Shown here: positions 34,722-45,755 of the stretch, one piece after another | Layout: every line of letters starts with the position of its first letter | How positions within the stretch are numbered: position 1 is the stretch's first letter | The notes under the pieces: model-generated | What the model was told of the DNA's origin: nothing | Database searches by the model: none | Seen by the model: only the letters and a program-made list of their open reading frames with translations | NCBI GenBank assembly: GCA_023105745.1 | Contig: JALGQZ010000004.1 | Coordinates: 40,872,437-40,936,436, forward strand | DNA from: Austropuccinia psidii | Lineage: Eukaryota > Basidiomycota > Pucciniomycetes > Pucciniales > Sphaerophragmiaceae | Reading direction: 5' to 3' | Length of the DNA stretch: 64,000 bases | Made by a program: the position numbers and the translations under genes

Positions 34722-35429
34722 TTTTCTTTTCCTTATTTGTGTATGGTTTGGCTTGGATCCCCACTCCCATAAATACCAAATTAAAAAAATATATGGAACC
34801 TCCGAATACATGATATGGGAGGGGAGGCTGCTGCGTCATACAGAAATAAAAATAAACAAGATATTAACAAGTAAAGAAAGAAAAGAAATTGAGTGAAAAA
34901 TAAAAAATAAAGAGACCTCTAGGAGGTGTCCCTCTTTGGGTGAGTCGCTTGAGTTTTGGCAATAGATTTTCCAAAAAGATGAAACAATCATTTTTTTCTA
35001 ACAGAGTAGCCAAGGTGTTGTTTTAAAAGAAGTAGAAACCCTCAAAAACGCATACCAGGATATGGAAATTACTTTCATAATTTCCACTCCCCACCAAGCA
35101 CCATAAAGAACAGAAAAGAACTTCCATAATTAAATTTGAGCTAAAGAATGTCTTGAATAACAATAAATGGCATAATTGGAATAAGAAAATGGAAAGGAAA
35201 CAAGGCAGAATTCAGACATATTGTGATGAAGGGTGCAAATTTGAGGGTATTGCTGTTGCAAGTCCTTTTAACCCTGTCCAAAGGAATTTACAAGTGCTCA
35301 CAAAGGGGCCAAGGTGATGCGTACAACATATTTTGGTAGAATACCCCTTTAAAGGTGCATGAAAGGAGAGGAACATACTTTCATAACTTCTACTCCCCAC
35401 CAAGAACCATAAAATCAAACTCTTGAGGC
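34722..35429 (-). other. G2 spacer between chromodomain and aORF
   Basis: Non-coding G2 sequence with purine-rich tracts (AAGTAAAGAAAGAAAAG near 34870). It is conserved at 47900-48190 and, reversed, at 54350-55059. It contains the convergent 3' ends of pol (minus) and the aORF (plus), so it may hold poly(A) sites for both. Confidence 0.45.
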
Positions 35430-36846
35430 TTATAGGGCATCCTTGTCAGGGTTAAAAGTGTGGAAATCCTTGACAAGGTCTGGTGAGTTGGTAAGGTTGG
35501 AAGCTGATTCCCAAGTTATTCTTTCTGGGTCTTCACTGAATTCTTCTCACTATACAAGATACCATAATTTACCTCTATTGAGTTTTGATTCCAGAACCTG
35601 AGCCACTTCTCATTCCTCCTGCTCCTCCACTAATACTGGTGGCTGTGGTAGTTGATGTTGGTTTGGAATAGTTGATTTTCTGACTGTTTCTAATAAGGGC
35701 ACATGGAATGCAAGGTGAACTGAATTCAATTTTTGAGGAAGCTTGAGGTGATATGTATGGCTTTCAATCTTCTTCAATACTTCAAAGGGTCCCAACCACC
35801 TTTATTGGAGCTTCTTGGTGGGTCTTGTGGTCTTAATATTCTTTGAGGCTAGCCATACTTTGTCCCCAGGTTGGAAATCAGGTGTAATTGTCCTATTTCT
35901 ATCTTCATACTTCCTAAATTTCCTTTTTTCTGAATCTGATTATTCTTTGAATACTTGCTGTACTTATTTGAGTTTTTTGATACCTTTACAGCAGGTGTGT
36001 CTTCAGAAATGTGAGTTGAATTAAAGTTGGGATTTATTCCATAAATGGTTAAAAAAGGTGTTTTCTTATTTGATGAATGTTCTGCATTATTATAGGCAAA
36101 TTCAGCCAGAGTGAGCGAGATGTGCCAGTAATCTTGATGATAACTGGAATACATCCAAAGATACTGTTATAGAACCTTATTTACCCTCTCTGTCTGTCCA
36201 TCTGTTTCAGTTTTAAAATCAGTTTAAAGATCCCTCAATATTGTGAGCTTCTGAAATAATGGGTTCCAGAATGAAAAAAAAATGCTTAACCTCTATCACT
36301 AACAATACTGACTGGAAGGAAATTCTTGGAAAAAACATGACCAATGTAGATTTCAGCTACATCCAAGAAAGCAATGGTTGAACAAGGTGGAATGAATATT
36401 GCCATTTTTTATAATCTGTTGACAACTTCTAGAATTGAGTCCAAGTTGTTGGACAATGGCAATCAATTAATAAAGTACATTGATAAGGAATTTTAAGGAA
36501 CAGATGGAATTTAAGGAGGCTTGAGTAATCAAGACTTGTTATGATTAATTATCTTGTTTCTTGGACATTTCTGACATGAGGACACATATTCTTTGATCAT
36601 TTGATTCATGCCAGCCCAAAAGAACCCTCTTGATGAGCTTGAGGGTCTTCTCCTGGCCAGGATGGCCAGCCAACCATGAGTGATGATCCTTCCGAAGGAT
36701 ATCCCGTTGAATTTCTTGATTTCTTGGAATAACCACTCTATCTATGAGTAAAAGTAGCGTGGCTTGAGGTTCAAGAGAATAATCTGGAACTGATTCACCT
36801 CTTTCTAGTTTCCTAAGTACTTCTTTATAATCTTTATCTTGCTGTA
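35430..36846 (-). pseudogene. G2 integrase and chromodomain
   Basis: Minus-strand reading: the linker and zinc-finger start (HHSWLAGHPGQEKTLKLIKR, 36680 region), the core C-terminal part (LTLAEFAYNNAEHSSNKKTPF, 36154 onward), the tail (MGPFEVLKKIESHTYHLKLPQ, 35795 onward), and a chromodomain near 35540 (RGKLWYLV, stop, W, then ERITWESASNL). Part of the catalytic core between 36540 and 36160 is deleted or scrambled. The frame is interrupted upstream by LTR1 at 36847. Non-functional. Confidence 0.7.
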
Positions 36847-38495
36847 TGTCACAACCATGGCAATCACCCTCTTGTACCTTTTTATGGCATATCAATTCCA
36901 TATCCAATTTATGGCAATTTGGCCATATCCATCATCCTTGGCCAAATTGGCTATCTCCATAATGCTTGGCCAAATCGGCCATTTCATCTTTCCTGGCCTT
37001 TTATGGCCATTTCACCATCTGTGCTCAACTTGGCCCTTTCATCAGCATCAGGCCCTTCCTTGCCATTCTTTTCTTTTATTCACTTTTGGGTATTTTCCAG
37101 TCAACAGGGAGAATACAGCCCAAAAGCTTGTATTTGCCTTTTGAAGCTTTAAATACCTCTTTGTGCATTTTTCTGCTTTTGGTGTATTCATTCCTTCTAT
37201 GCCATTTTCCAATCTAATATATGAAATAACCCAAATGGGAAAATTAGGCCATTTGGGCCTTAATTGCTAGATTTGTGGATTTTGCACCATTTGGTGAATT
37301 CATCTATTTTATTCCATTTTCCCATGTAATATGGGAATTATACCCAAATGGCCTGATATGGCCATTTGGGGCTTAATTGCCAGATTTGCACATTTTGTGC
37401 AATTTTCCCAAATACAGTTTCAAGGCTGTATAAGCTGTATTTTGGCCAAAAACCTAGAAATTTTCAAAGCACTCCAGAAAGATTTGAAACCACTTGAGCC
37501 ACTCAAAACCAAAAATTCCTGTATGAACCCCCTGGCCTTCTGTCAAAAACCTTTGGTGACTTTCACCCTCCAGTAACCAAAAGGGCCATAAATGGTGTTA
37601 TACACAATCACAAATCTTGTTTAACCAGAAATCCAATGGGTCCAATATCAAAAGAGTATTCCAACATTTCATAAAGTCATCAAGACATCATGTTATCCAG
37701 AGGATTCATCAAGGCACAAGGACAAGTGTTACTCTCAAATACCAATGACACCATCAAGAAGTCATTGGATATTCTCATTCATAGTATTCCTCCAAGGGAA
37801 TACTGGAAGTTCATTCTCAAGGGTTATTCAGAAGGTAGTTCCAAAACGATCTATCAAGTTTCAATGCTCCATTGATCCACCTTGGCTATGGCATTCATTA
37901 AATACAGTCTGTTTCCATCAAGAACTGTGTTTCAATTATACACCATGGGAAGATAATTAAACTCAGTTCATTTCTCAGTTTCAAAAGGTATAAATTCCAT
38001 CAGAAAATAAACACAGTTTCTGGTATTCAATACAGCTCATCTGCCAGGCTGATGAAGTCAAGCTCTCAACAGTTCACATATACCATCCTCCCTTGACCCT
38101 GGGTGGTTTTTCCCCCAGTTAATCAATATATTTTAATTTTATTTTATCTTTATTTATCTTTTCATTTTTTCAATTGAGTACTGATATTGTGAAGTCAGTC
38201 ATTTAGAACCTTTTCTTTTCTTTCTTCTCCTGTCAGTGGATATTGTTGGTCATATCCCTACCAATTCAATTTTTCATTCTGGCAGATTGAAAGAGTTATT
38301 AAGGAATTACTTTGTTGTCTCTTTGGCCATTTGACTACCTTTTATCTTATTGCATCTTATCCTGTAAATTCATATTTCTTAGAGAAATATTTTCTTCTTT
38401 TATTTTATCTTCTTCAAGCCTTGGAGTCTTTCAAATGAGCTCCCTGATTACTGAGTGCCATGCCACCCATGCTTTTCTCAAGAGCGCCTTTGAAG
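36847..38495 (+). mobile_element. LTR1, copy 3, inserted in G2 pol
   Basis: 1,649 bp starting TGTCACAACCATGGC and ending in a decayed AGAGCGCCTTTGAAG. The G2 pol frame is contiguous across it. Flanks CTGTA (36842-36846) and CCATA (38496-38500) differ by two transitions, so they are a plausible worn target duplication. It is longer than the other LTR1 copies because the block around 37210-37260 is repeated, diverged, at 37316-37385 (CCCATGTAATATGGGA area). Confidence 0.75.
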
Positions 38496-40141
38496 CCATA
38501 CTTATTCTTGAATCTGGTCAACTAAATCTGAGAGCATATCTACTTTGATTGAAAAGAATCTTTTTTCTTTAATTCAATCTTGCTTGAGAATCTGATGAAA
38601 ATCTCAAGGATTCATGTCCATTGATTCTCCTCCCTCTCTGGGTACACAGTGTCCCAACATGACAAGGCATCTGGTAAAGTGGAAGGATGCCTGGGTGGGG
38701 AGTTATGGTAAAGTGAAACTTGGAGAGAAATTTAGCCCAGAAAACTTGAAAACAAGTAAGGACTTTGGAATACATGAAATATTGAAGAGAGGGATGGTCT
38801 GTCAAGACTGCAAAGGAATCAGAAAGAGAAAGAAGAAAAGCTCTCCAGTTCTTGAGAGCCCAAAATATACCAAGGAGGTTTTTGTCATGAATCTCATAGT
38901 TGAGCTCAGCTGGGGGAAGCATGTTACTACCAAATGAAATGAGACCCTTTCCTGAGTCATTCACCTGACTCAGTACAGCACCCAAGGAATAATTAGAAGC
39001 CTTTGTCTCCACAATAGTTGGTAGAGAAGGATTTAAATCAGAAACGAGAGGGAAAGTGGTGAATGCTTCTTTTAGTAATTGAAACTGCCTAAGAGCTTCC
39101 TCAATGAAGATGAAGGCAGAATCTTTTCTAAGAAGGCAAGTGAGAGAAGTGATCTTTTGGAGTAATTTTTAATTAAAAAAAAATGGAAATTGGCAAAGCC
39201 AAGAAATGATTGAAGGGCCTTTATTTTCTTGGGCTGAGGCCAATTGAAGATTTTATGAAATTATGAATAATCCTTCTTAAGGGCATCACTTGAAAAAACA
39301 TAGCCAATGTATTATACACTTGAGGCATGGAATACAGATTATTGTCCCTCAGCCTTGGGAGGAGAGGGGCCACATGTTAGACATGTTCCTCCCCAGGAAT
39401 TGGGAACACCATAACATCATCTAGATAAACTACAGAAAAATGTCCAATAACTCTGTAAATATATAATTTACAAAATTCTGGAACAAGGCAGGAGCATTTG
39501 TTAATCCAGATGGCACCCCCAAGTACTCATTACTACCATAATTGGCTCTAAAGGCAGTTAAAGTTCTCATCCTCCTCTTTAATTTGCAGGAGATTATAAG
39601 CACAACACAGAACTATCATTGAGAAGGTAGAAGAACTATTGAATACGGTGAGAATCTGGTTCATAGTAGGGACAGTATACCTGTTCTTCCTAGTGACAGC
39701 ATTGAGTTTGTGGTAGTCAACACACAAATGTAGGCCACCCTCCTTTTTCTTAATAAAAAGGAAAGGTTCTCCTGTTGAGGTAGAGCTTGGCCTGATGAAA
39801 ACTTTCTATAAATTCTCTGAAATATAGGCCTGCAGTGCTTATTACTCATGATTTGAGAAAGAGTAGATAACACCAACTGGTGGTAGAAGACCCTTCAGTT
39901 CAATATGATGATCACAGGCACAGTGTGGAGGAAGTCTCTCTGCATTCACATTGGAGAATAAATTCAAATAATGGTCATAAGCAGGAGGGAAAACTTTCAA
40001 CATAGTTTCAATTTCTTCTGGCTCTTCCTCATCATCCCACTTCTCCTCCAGGGATGCATGGAAGGATAAAGGAGGAAGGTCCATATCACCTTGAAAGAGA
40101 TGAAGTGAAGATATAGAAACCACTTCTCCAACATCTTTTAT
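38496..40141 (-). pseudogene. G2 reverse transcriptase and RNase H
   Basis: The RT begins near 40010 (KVFPPAYDHYLNLFSNVNAE, RLPPHCACDHHIELKGLLPP) and continues with frameshifts. The catalytic box reads [10 protein letters not shown] at about 39433-39412, so the YLDD aspartates survive. RNase H is a clean frame at 39012-38569 (SLGAVLSQVNDSGKG, ELNYEIHDKNLLGIFWALK, VLTDHPSLQYF), but its first catalytic Asp position reads ETKAS instead of the expected ETDAS. Stops occur between the segments. Confidence 0.7.
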
Positions 40142-40674
40142 CTATTTGAAGACGTAATCTCTTGATGGAAGTAATGAATGAGAGAAAATTATGGAAGGGA
40201 CATGGAAAGCTGAATGAAGGAAAGGTGTATTAAGCTCACCAACCATAGAAACACTGTTTACAGCAGCGGCCAGGTCATTACTAGTAGAAGAATGAATACC
40301 ACTAGAATAATAGGTGATCAATCCATTTTTGCAATCAATTATGGGATTAAAATAGTAAAGGAAATAATCTCCCAATATGAGGTCTTCACCCTTGGGAGAA
40401 TATACGATAAAAAAAATACCATTCAAAGCTTGGGAAAGAAGGCAAGTCAGAAACCCACTTGGTATAATGGGTGATGAACAAGGAAGTTGAGCTATTAGAA
40501 TCAAAAATGAAAAGAGGAATTTTTTCAGGGAGCTCTGACATAGTCAATGAATACTTGGGAGAAAAATTCTTTTCAATTAAGGAGTTTGTAGAACAAGAAA
40601 AAATGAGAATACTATAAAAATATCAGAGACAGAAGAAAAGATAAGAAATTTTAAAGATTTATTGACACTGGTAT
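40142..40674 (-). pseudogene. G2 aspartyl protease region
   Basis: The minus strand reads TNSLIEKNFS, then MSELPEKIPLF, then the 40504-40142 frame (GIFFIVYSPKGEDLILGDYF, FNPIIDCKNGLITY). The catalytic Asp-Ser-Gly is not recognisable at its expected place upstream of TNS, whereas copy G3 reads IDSCA there. Inactive protease of the retroviral-like family that would cleave Gag-Pol. Confidence 0.6.
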
Positions 40675-42085
40675 TCAGAGTGCAAAATTGTGCTCTTGAA
40701 CATAAGAAGTGAGAACCATTGAACACATAATGATTCCAAAACAGGATTTTCCCTGCTTGATAGGGAAGCCTCTTGATGAAACTGGCCTATTCTTAGGCCT
40801 GTTTAAGCATTTTTCAATTAGGTGCTTCCCCACAAAATAAGTGCATAAACCTTCTTTACTCCTCCTCTCCTTTTCAGAAGTAGTTAATTTATTGTCCCCA
40901 ATGAGGAGAGTAGCATTAGGCTTATCCTTTGAGACTTTAAAAGTATTCCCCTTCTTACACTTCTTGTGATGGTGCTTCTTGGAAGATAGATCTTGCAGGG
41001 GCCTGGTAGAATTGGATACAGTAACTGGAGGATTCTTCTCATGATGACTACCCTTTTCCTTCTGCCTCTCATGGCAACTTGTATATGACTCCAAAGTAAT
41101 GTCCATGAGCTCACAAAGAGTATCAAAGCTAAAAGGATGAGAATCCAACTGTTCCAAAAGTCTTGATTCCAATCTTATTCTATAAAAATGAATAAAGCCC
41201 TGTGCCTCAATCTCCAGTTCTTGACATTAAGCTTTTAAAGTCAGCCATGTACAAGGATACATGACCACTTTCCATTATCCTTAGATTATCTAACTATTGT
41301 TCAGCCTTTCTAACATCATTGGGGTCACCAAACAGAGTGAATAACTGGGCTTCAAACAACTGCCAGTTATTGAGGAGATAGGATGAGTCTTCATTGGAGA
41401 TATTTGAGAGATATGGTTCAATCCATTTTACAGCTCTCCCAGTGAGAAAAGAAGTTAAGTAAAGAACCTTCTTACTGTCAGAGAAGAAGAATTCTGGGTA
41501 ATTATAGAAAATTAATTTACAGGATTGGAAAAACCCTCTCAGTTTGTGGGCTTGAGTATCATAAAAAGAATCAGGTGCCTTCATTGATGGAGTCTTGAAT
41601 TCTGGTGATATTGAATTGTCCCCGGGGGAAAATGCTTAAGTTAGTTGTCCCATGAATTGATTCATCTGCTCCATCATCTTGAGAAAATTGGTTTCAGCTT
41701 GGGAGACCAGAGATTGATTACAAAGGGCTATATTTGGAGTGTCAGAAGCCTCAGGAGCACCTTCCAAGGAGGCTACCACTCCAGTTTCTTCAGACTCCTC
41801 CTCTTCCACATACTCCTCTCCCTCTTAGTCCTCTGCTTCCCCTAATATACTCCTAGGCCCTTGAGGAATTCTTGGCTTTCCACCCAACAAGCCAGAGAAT
41901 GATATTTGTATTCTTGCCTTCACGCCTCCTCTTCTTGAGGGTGCTTCTCCTTCCACTGGTGTTCCTCTGTCCAAATTTGCACTTAGTTGATGAAATGATG
42001 GTTTGAGATCAATAGGAGTCCTTGCTGTAGGAGTGAGAGCAGCTTGAAGTCTTTGAGATCTTGTATTCTTGGCTGGAGGCTATTT
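40675..42085 (-). pseudogene. G2 gag
   Basis: The N-terminus (ARTPIDLKPSFHQLSANLDR, GEAPSRRGGVKA near 41950) and an acidic stretch (EEYVEEEESEE) lead into MMEQMNQFMGQL. The capsid core at 41584-41294 contains HKLRGFFQSCKLIFYNYPE, LTSFLTGRAVKWIEPYL and LLNNWQLFEAQLFTLFGD, which is typical Ty3-type Gag. The nucleocapsid at 41172-40675 has one zinc knuckle, CTYFVGKHLIEKC, in which the second Cys is Phe. The frame is broken at least three times. Confidence 0.7.
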
Positions 42086-42889
42086 TGAACTGTCATTATT
42101 GAAGAAGAAGAACAATGAGAACTTAATGATACTTTGGGAAGAATTAATGAAGCTAGACAAAATCAATTGATCAAAAATTATATTCTTGATGAGCTTGAGG
42201 AGTAAAGAAGAAGTCTTGAGGCAGAAAAAAGAGCAATTCTTGAGGAATGAAAATGACACAATCAAATTCTTGTCAAATAAATCAAACTTATTGAGGAGTT
42301 TTAAATCAATTTTCATTACTAAATAAATCAATGAAATCAAATATCAAGTAAATTCAAAATCAATATCAATAATGTCATGAATATTTCAACAAATCAATAA
42401 TTTATTAAAATCAATTTCAAACCTTGAGGTATCAAATCAGTCAATCAATGTCTTAATGTGTCAAAACCAGTTCAATAAATAAATTAAATTATTCAGGTCA
42501 ATAAATAAATCTGGAGGAATTCAACAGTCAGTCAAAATCAATCCCACCCAACAAAATCCTGAATATGAATCAATTATCCCAAAAAATTCCAATCAATCAA
42601 CCAATAAATATAAAAACTATAAACATCAATCAAACAAAGAAAGATAATTTGAAATGATTCATAATCCAGCAAAGAGTGAGATGGTAATCAGAATTAGGAA
42701 ATTAAAAAAGAGTCAATTTTCATATGAATGAAGTGAATGAGATGAAAATTGATTAGAAACCATAAAGTCATAAAAAATAATAAAATCATGAAAAATCACA
42801 AATTCATAAAGAGATCATACCTTATTAATGAGAGAAATGAATCTTAAAAAAATGAAAAGAAGGAATCAATTGTGAGTTAATTAATATAA
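42086..42889 (-). other. G2 5' leader
   Basis: The region between the 5' LTR and gag is low-complexity, rich in TCAAT/ATTGA words (42300-42700), with no conserved frame. The sequence next to the LTR on the minus strand (TTATATTAATTAACTC) does not start with TGG, so no standard tRNA primer-binding site could be assigned. Confidence 0.45.
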
Positions 42890-43650
42890 TGTCAGAGGGG
42901 CTCTTTGAAGGGAAGAGGGCCTGGTACTCAGCTGACCGGGACTCACTTATGGAGGGCTCAAGCATTGGGATAAGATTGGGTACACTTAAGAGTGTAATGA
43001 AGATAAGATTGATAAATAAATAAATATAAGAAAAGCATAAACAAAGAATAAGAGTGAGAAATGAAAGAGACAATCACAAACAAGTCCAAGTCCACCCTTT
43101 CAACCTGTCAGAAGGAAGAGATGGGTTAATGAGGATATGGCCACCACAATTCATACTGAACATGTGGGAAGAAATTCAAAGACTAACTTAATACCAATAA
43201 GTATAATACACAAAAATAAAGGTTAGAATATTCATTAAATACTAAATCAGCTATATTAATTAACTGGGGAAAAAGTCCCCAGAGGGAGGCAGAGGGGCTG
43301 GTATATGTGAGAATCCACCAGCCCTTATCCAAAGAGTGAATTTTCTTGATAGTAATCTTGATTTGAATTGATTTTGGTAATACAGCCCCTGTATGAATGG
43401 GCAGGGTCTGTACAAGAGGTGTGGTGTATTTGGGTGATAATACAGTTTCAGACTTGTGAATCCAAAACTGTTTTTGGTGTATCCAGCCTTTAAAAGTGTT
43501 GACAGGACGTATTGATGAACCAAACTGTAGGCATTTTTCAGAAAGAAAATTCATGAAACTGATTTCTGATATACATACTGGACTTTCTGGTTTCATGAGT
43601 CTGAGTGGGGTTAAGGTTGAATACCCTTACCCCTGATAGCATCTGTGACA
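42890..43650 (-). mobile_element. G2 5' LTR (family LTR2)
   Basis: 761 bp. On the minus strand it starts TGTCACAGATGCTATCAGGG and ends GAGCCCCTCTGACA. It carries a perfect hairpin at 43264-43282 (CTGGGGA/TCCCCAG). The LTR promoter would drive G2 leftward; no clear TATA box was identified. Confidence 0.88.
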
Positions 43651-44189
43651 CCTAGCTAGCTCATCTCTTTTAGTCAAATTCTTACTTTATTTCAGTTTTA
43701 TCTTCTATTAATCTGCTTAGAAATACTTGTAGTTATCTTTTATATATTACATTCTCAAACCTATATCTATTTATCTACTTCATCTTCTTGCTAAGCTGCC
43801 ACCATATACTACTTGATGTGGCAAAACATTTTCAGCTTTTGCTTCTACTATGAGATGATGGTACCAATTTCAATGTGTGGTCAAGGAGCTTCATCATGGC
43901 TTGGATAACTTACTTTATGGGTGATCCTGATCCTTTCCAGAAGACAACCAGAGAAAAAAATATTAAACAAAGCCTTGTGGAATTGTTATTTATACAACAT
44001 AGTGTGGCTCATTTTGCTCATGAATCAATTACCTCATTATTTCACAATCCCAATGCTCACCAAATGTGTCAAGTATTAAAAGATTGTTTCAACCATCCAT
44101 CTTGCTCATCTCCTGTTTTTCATGTGAGTACTATTTTTCAGAACTGGTTGGATGAAGTGCATAACATTAATAAATTTTACAATTAAATC
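43651..44189. other. Flank of G2, unassigned
   Basis: Pre-insertion DNA. A plus-strand frame at 43875-44186 (103 codons, GTG start, KQSLVELLFIQHSVAHFAHE) has no recognised domain and may be a remnant of the repeat-borne gene next to A4. Confidence 0.25.
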
Positions 44190-44996
44190 ACTGTGAGTTT
44201 TGACTGTTAAAAAATAAGAAAATATTACTAGTGTTTTACTTATTGTACTATTCATGTCCTGATTTTGATTAGAAATAAGATTAAAAACAGAATTATGATA
44301 ATTGTGTAAAACTCATGTTATTTTGAATAAATATATGATAGAATAGTATATTACAGAAAGGATATAATAAAATAAATATACTAATATACATAATGAAAAT
44401 TTATCATTGTTAAAAAAAGATAAAAAATTCATGCAAAATTGCTTTTTGATAATAAAAGACAATTTATAACAATAATATTACCAATATTAAGGTTAAATAT
44501 TAATATAAGAGTTATTAAGAATAATAATAAAGGGAAAATAGCCCCCATTTAGCACTTAGTATAATAATTTTGAAGGATTTTACCCCTGATAATGTAGATA
44601 AAACGTATTTGAATTTTATTGACAAAAAATGAATAAGACAAATTACAAATTTTCTTGATCTTCCATGGAATTCAGGATTTAAAGAGAATTGAAAAAAACA
44701 ATTAGATTTTTTGATTTAATTGATGATTTAAAAATTGACTACTGATTGTTACAACCTTGGTCTTTGATAATATAAGTGGCTTGTATTTGAATAATAAATA
44801 GAATTACCTTTGTTTTTGCTGTGTCTAAAGGAGAAATAGATGAAAAAGAGCTCTATTTATATTAAAATATTCACTCCCATAGATAAGAAGGCTTTTTGTG
44901 GATGTGTATGTATGGTATGCACTGTAATTTAGCAATATTTCAAGATTTAGTGCTGATTAAATCATAATTAAGCCTTCTTCTCTCTTTATTACACTC
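44190..44996 (-). repeat. Repeat family A, partial copy A4
   Basis: Aligns with 7070-7960 of A1. It retains TATAAATAGAGCTC at about 44862 (minus) and the donor CAAAG|GTAATTC at 44807, and it is truncated at its right edge where LTR2 begins at 44997. Confidence 0.5.
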
Positions 44997-45755
44997 TGTC
45001 ACAGGGGCTCTTTGAAGTGAAGAGGGCCTAGCACTCAGTAAACTGGGACTCACTTATGGAGGGCTCAAGGACATGGTAAGAAGGAATACACTTAAGAGTG
45101 CAAGAGATGAATTACTAAAATAAAGAATATAAGAAAGCAGCAACAAAGAAATAAGAATAAAGAATAGAAGAGCCAACCACAAACAAGTCCAAGTCCACTG
45201 TTTCAACCTGTCAGAATGGAAAGAGAAGGGTTAATAAGGATATGGCCACCCAGCTCATACTGTACAGGCAAAGAGAGAAATGCAAAGACTAACTTAATAT
45301 TAAATAAATATAATACCCAAAATAAGGATAATAATATTCATAATATAATAAATAAACCAAATTAATTAACTGGGGAAAAGTCCCCAGGGGGGAGAAAGAG
45401 GGCTGGTATATGTGAGAATCACCAGCCCTGATCCAGAGGAAGAATTTTAATGAGAGAATTGGATGATTGAATTGAGTCTGCCCAATACAGGTCCTGTACA
45501 GCTGTACAGAACCTGTACAAGAGGTGTGGTGTATTTGAGTGATCATACAGCTTAATGCTGGTGTATTGAAACTGTATTGGGTGAATCCAGCCTGTACAGA
45601 TGTTACAGGGTGTATTGAAGTACCAAGCTGTATGCATGTTTCAGAAAAGAAGATTTCTGAAAATGAATGCTAATTCAGATAGCGGATCTGCTGATTTGAG
45701 GTGTTTGAGTGGGTGTATTGATGTATACCCTTACCCCTGGTGAGTGGTTGCTACA
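44997..45755 (-). mobile_element. LTR2, left end of the chimeric element
   Basis: 759 bp. On the minus strand it starts TGTAGCAACCACTCACC and ends GAGCCCCTGTGACA. A polypurine tract on the minus strand (CTTCAAGATGGGGATAC) lies just right of it, so it is the 3' LTR of a minus-strand element. Perfect hairpin at 45370-45387. The left flank CACTC has no partner at 57955, so the chimera is not a single insertion. Confidence 0.85.

Larger units (their letters stand above)
30338..43650 (-). mobile_element. G2: full-length Ty3/gypsy chromovirus with antisense extra ORF
   Basis: LTRs lie at both ends in the same (minus) orientation, about nine in ten bases matching by eye. The flanking pentamers CCTAA (30333-30337) and CCTAG (43651-43655) differ at one base. 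Internal order on the minus strand: leader, gag, protease, RT, RNase H, integrase, chromodomain, spacer, antisense ORF, polypurine tract, 3' LTR. Two later LTR insertions (32860-34360 and 36847-38495) add about 3.1 kb, so the original was about 10.2 kb. Numerous stops make it non-autonomous today. Confidence 0.85.

Noticed and set aside
42300..42700. Possible satellite of TCAAT words
   Set aside because: The words are irregular in spacing and phase. It is low-complexity leader sequence, not a tandem repeat.
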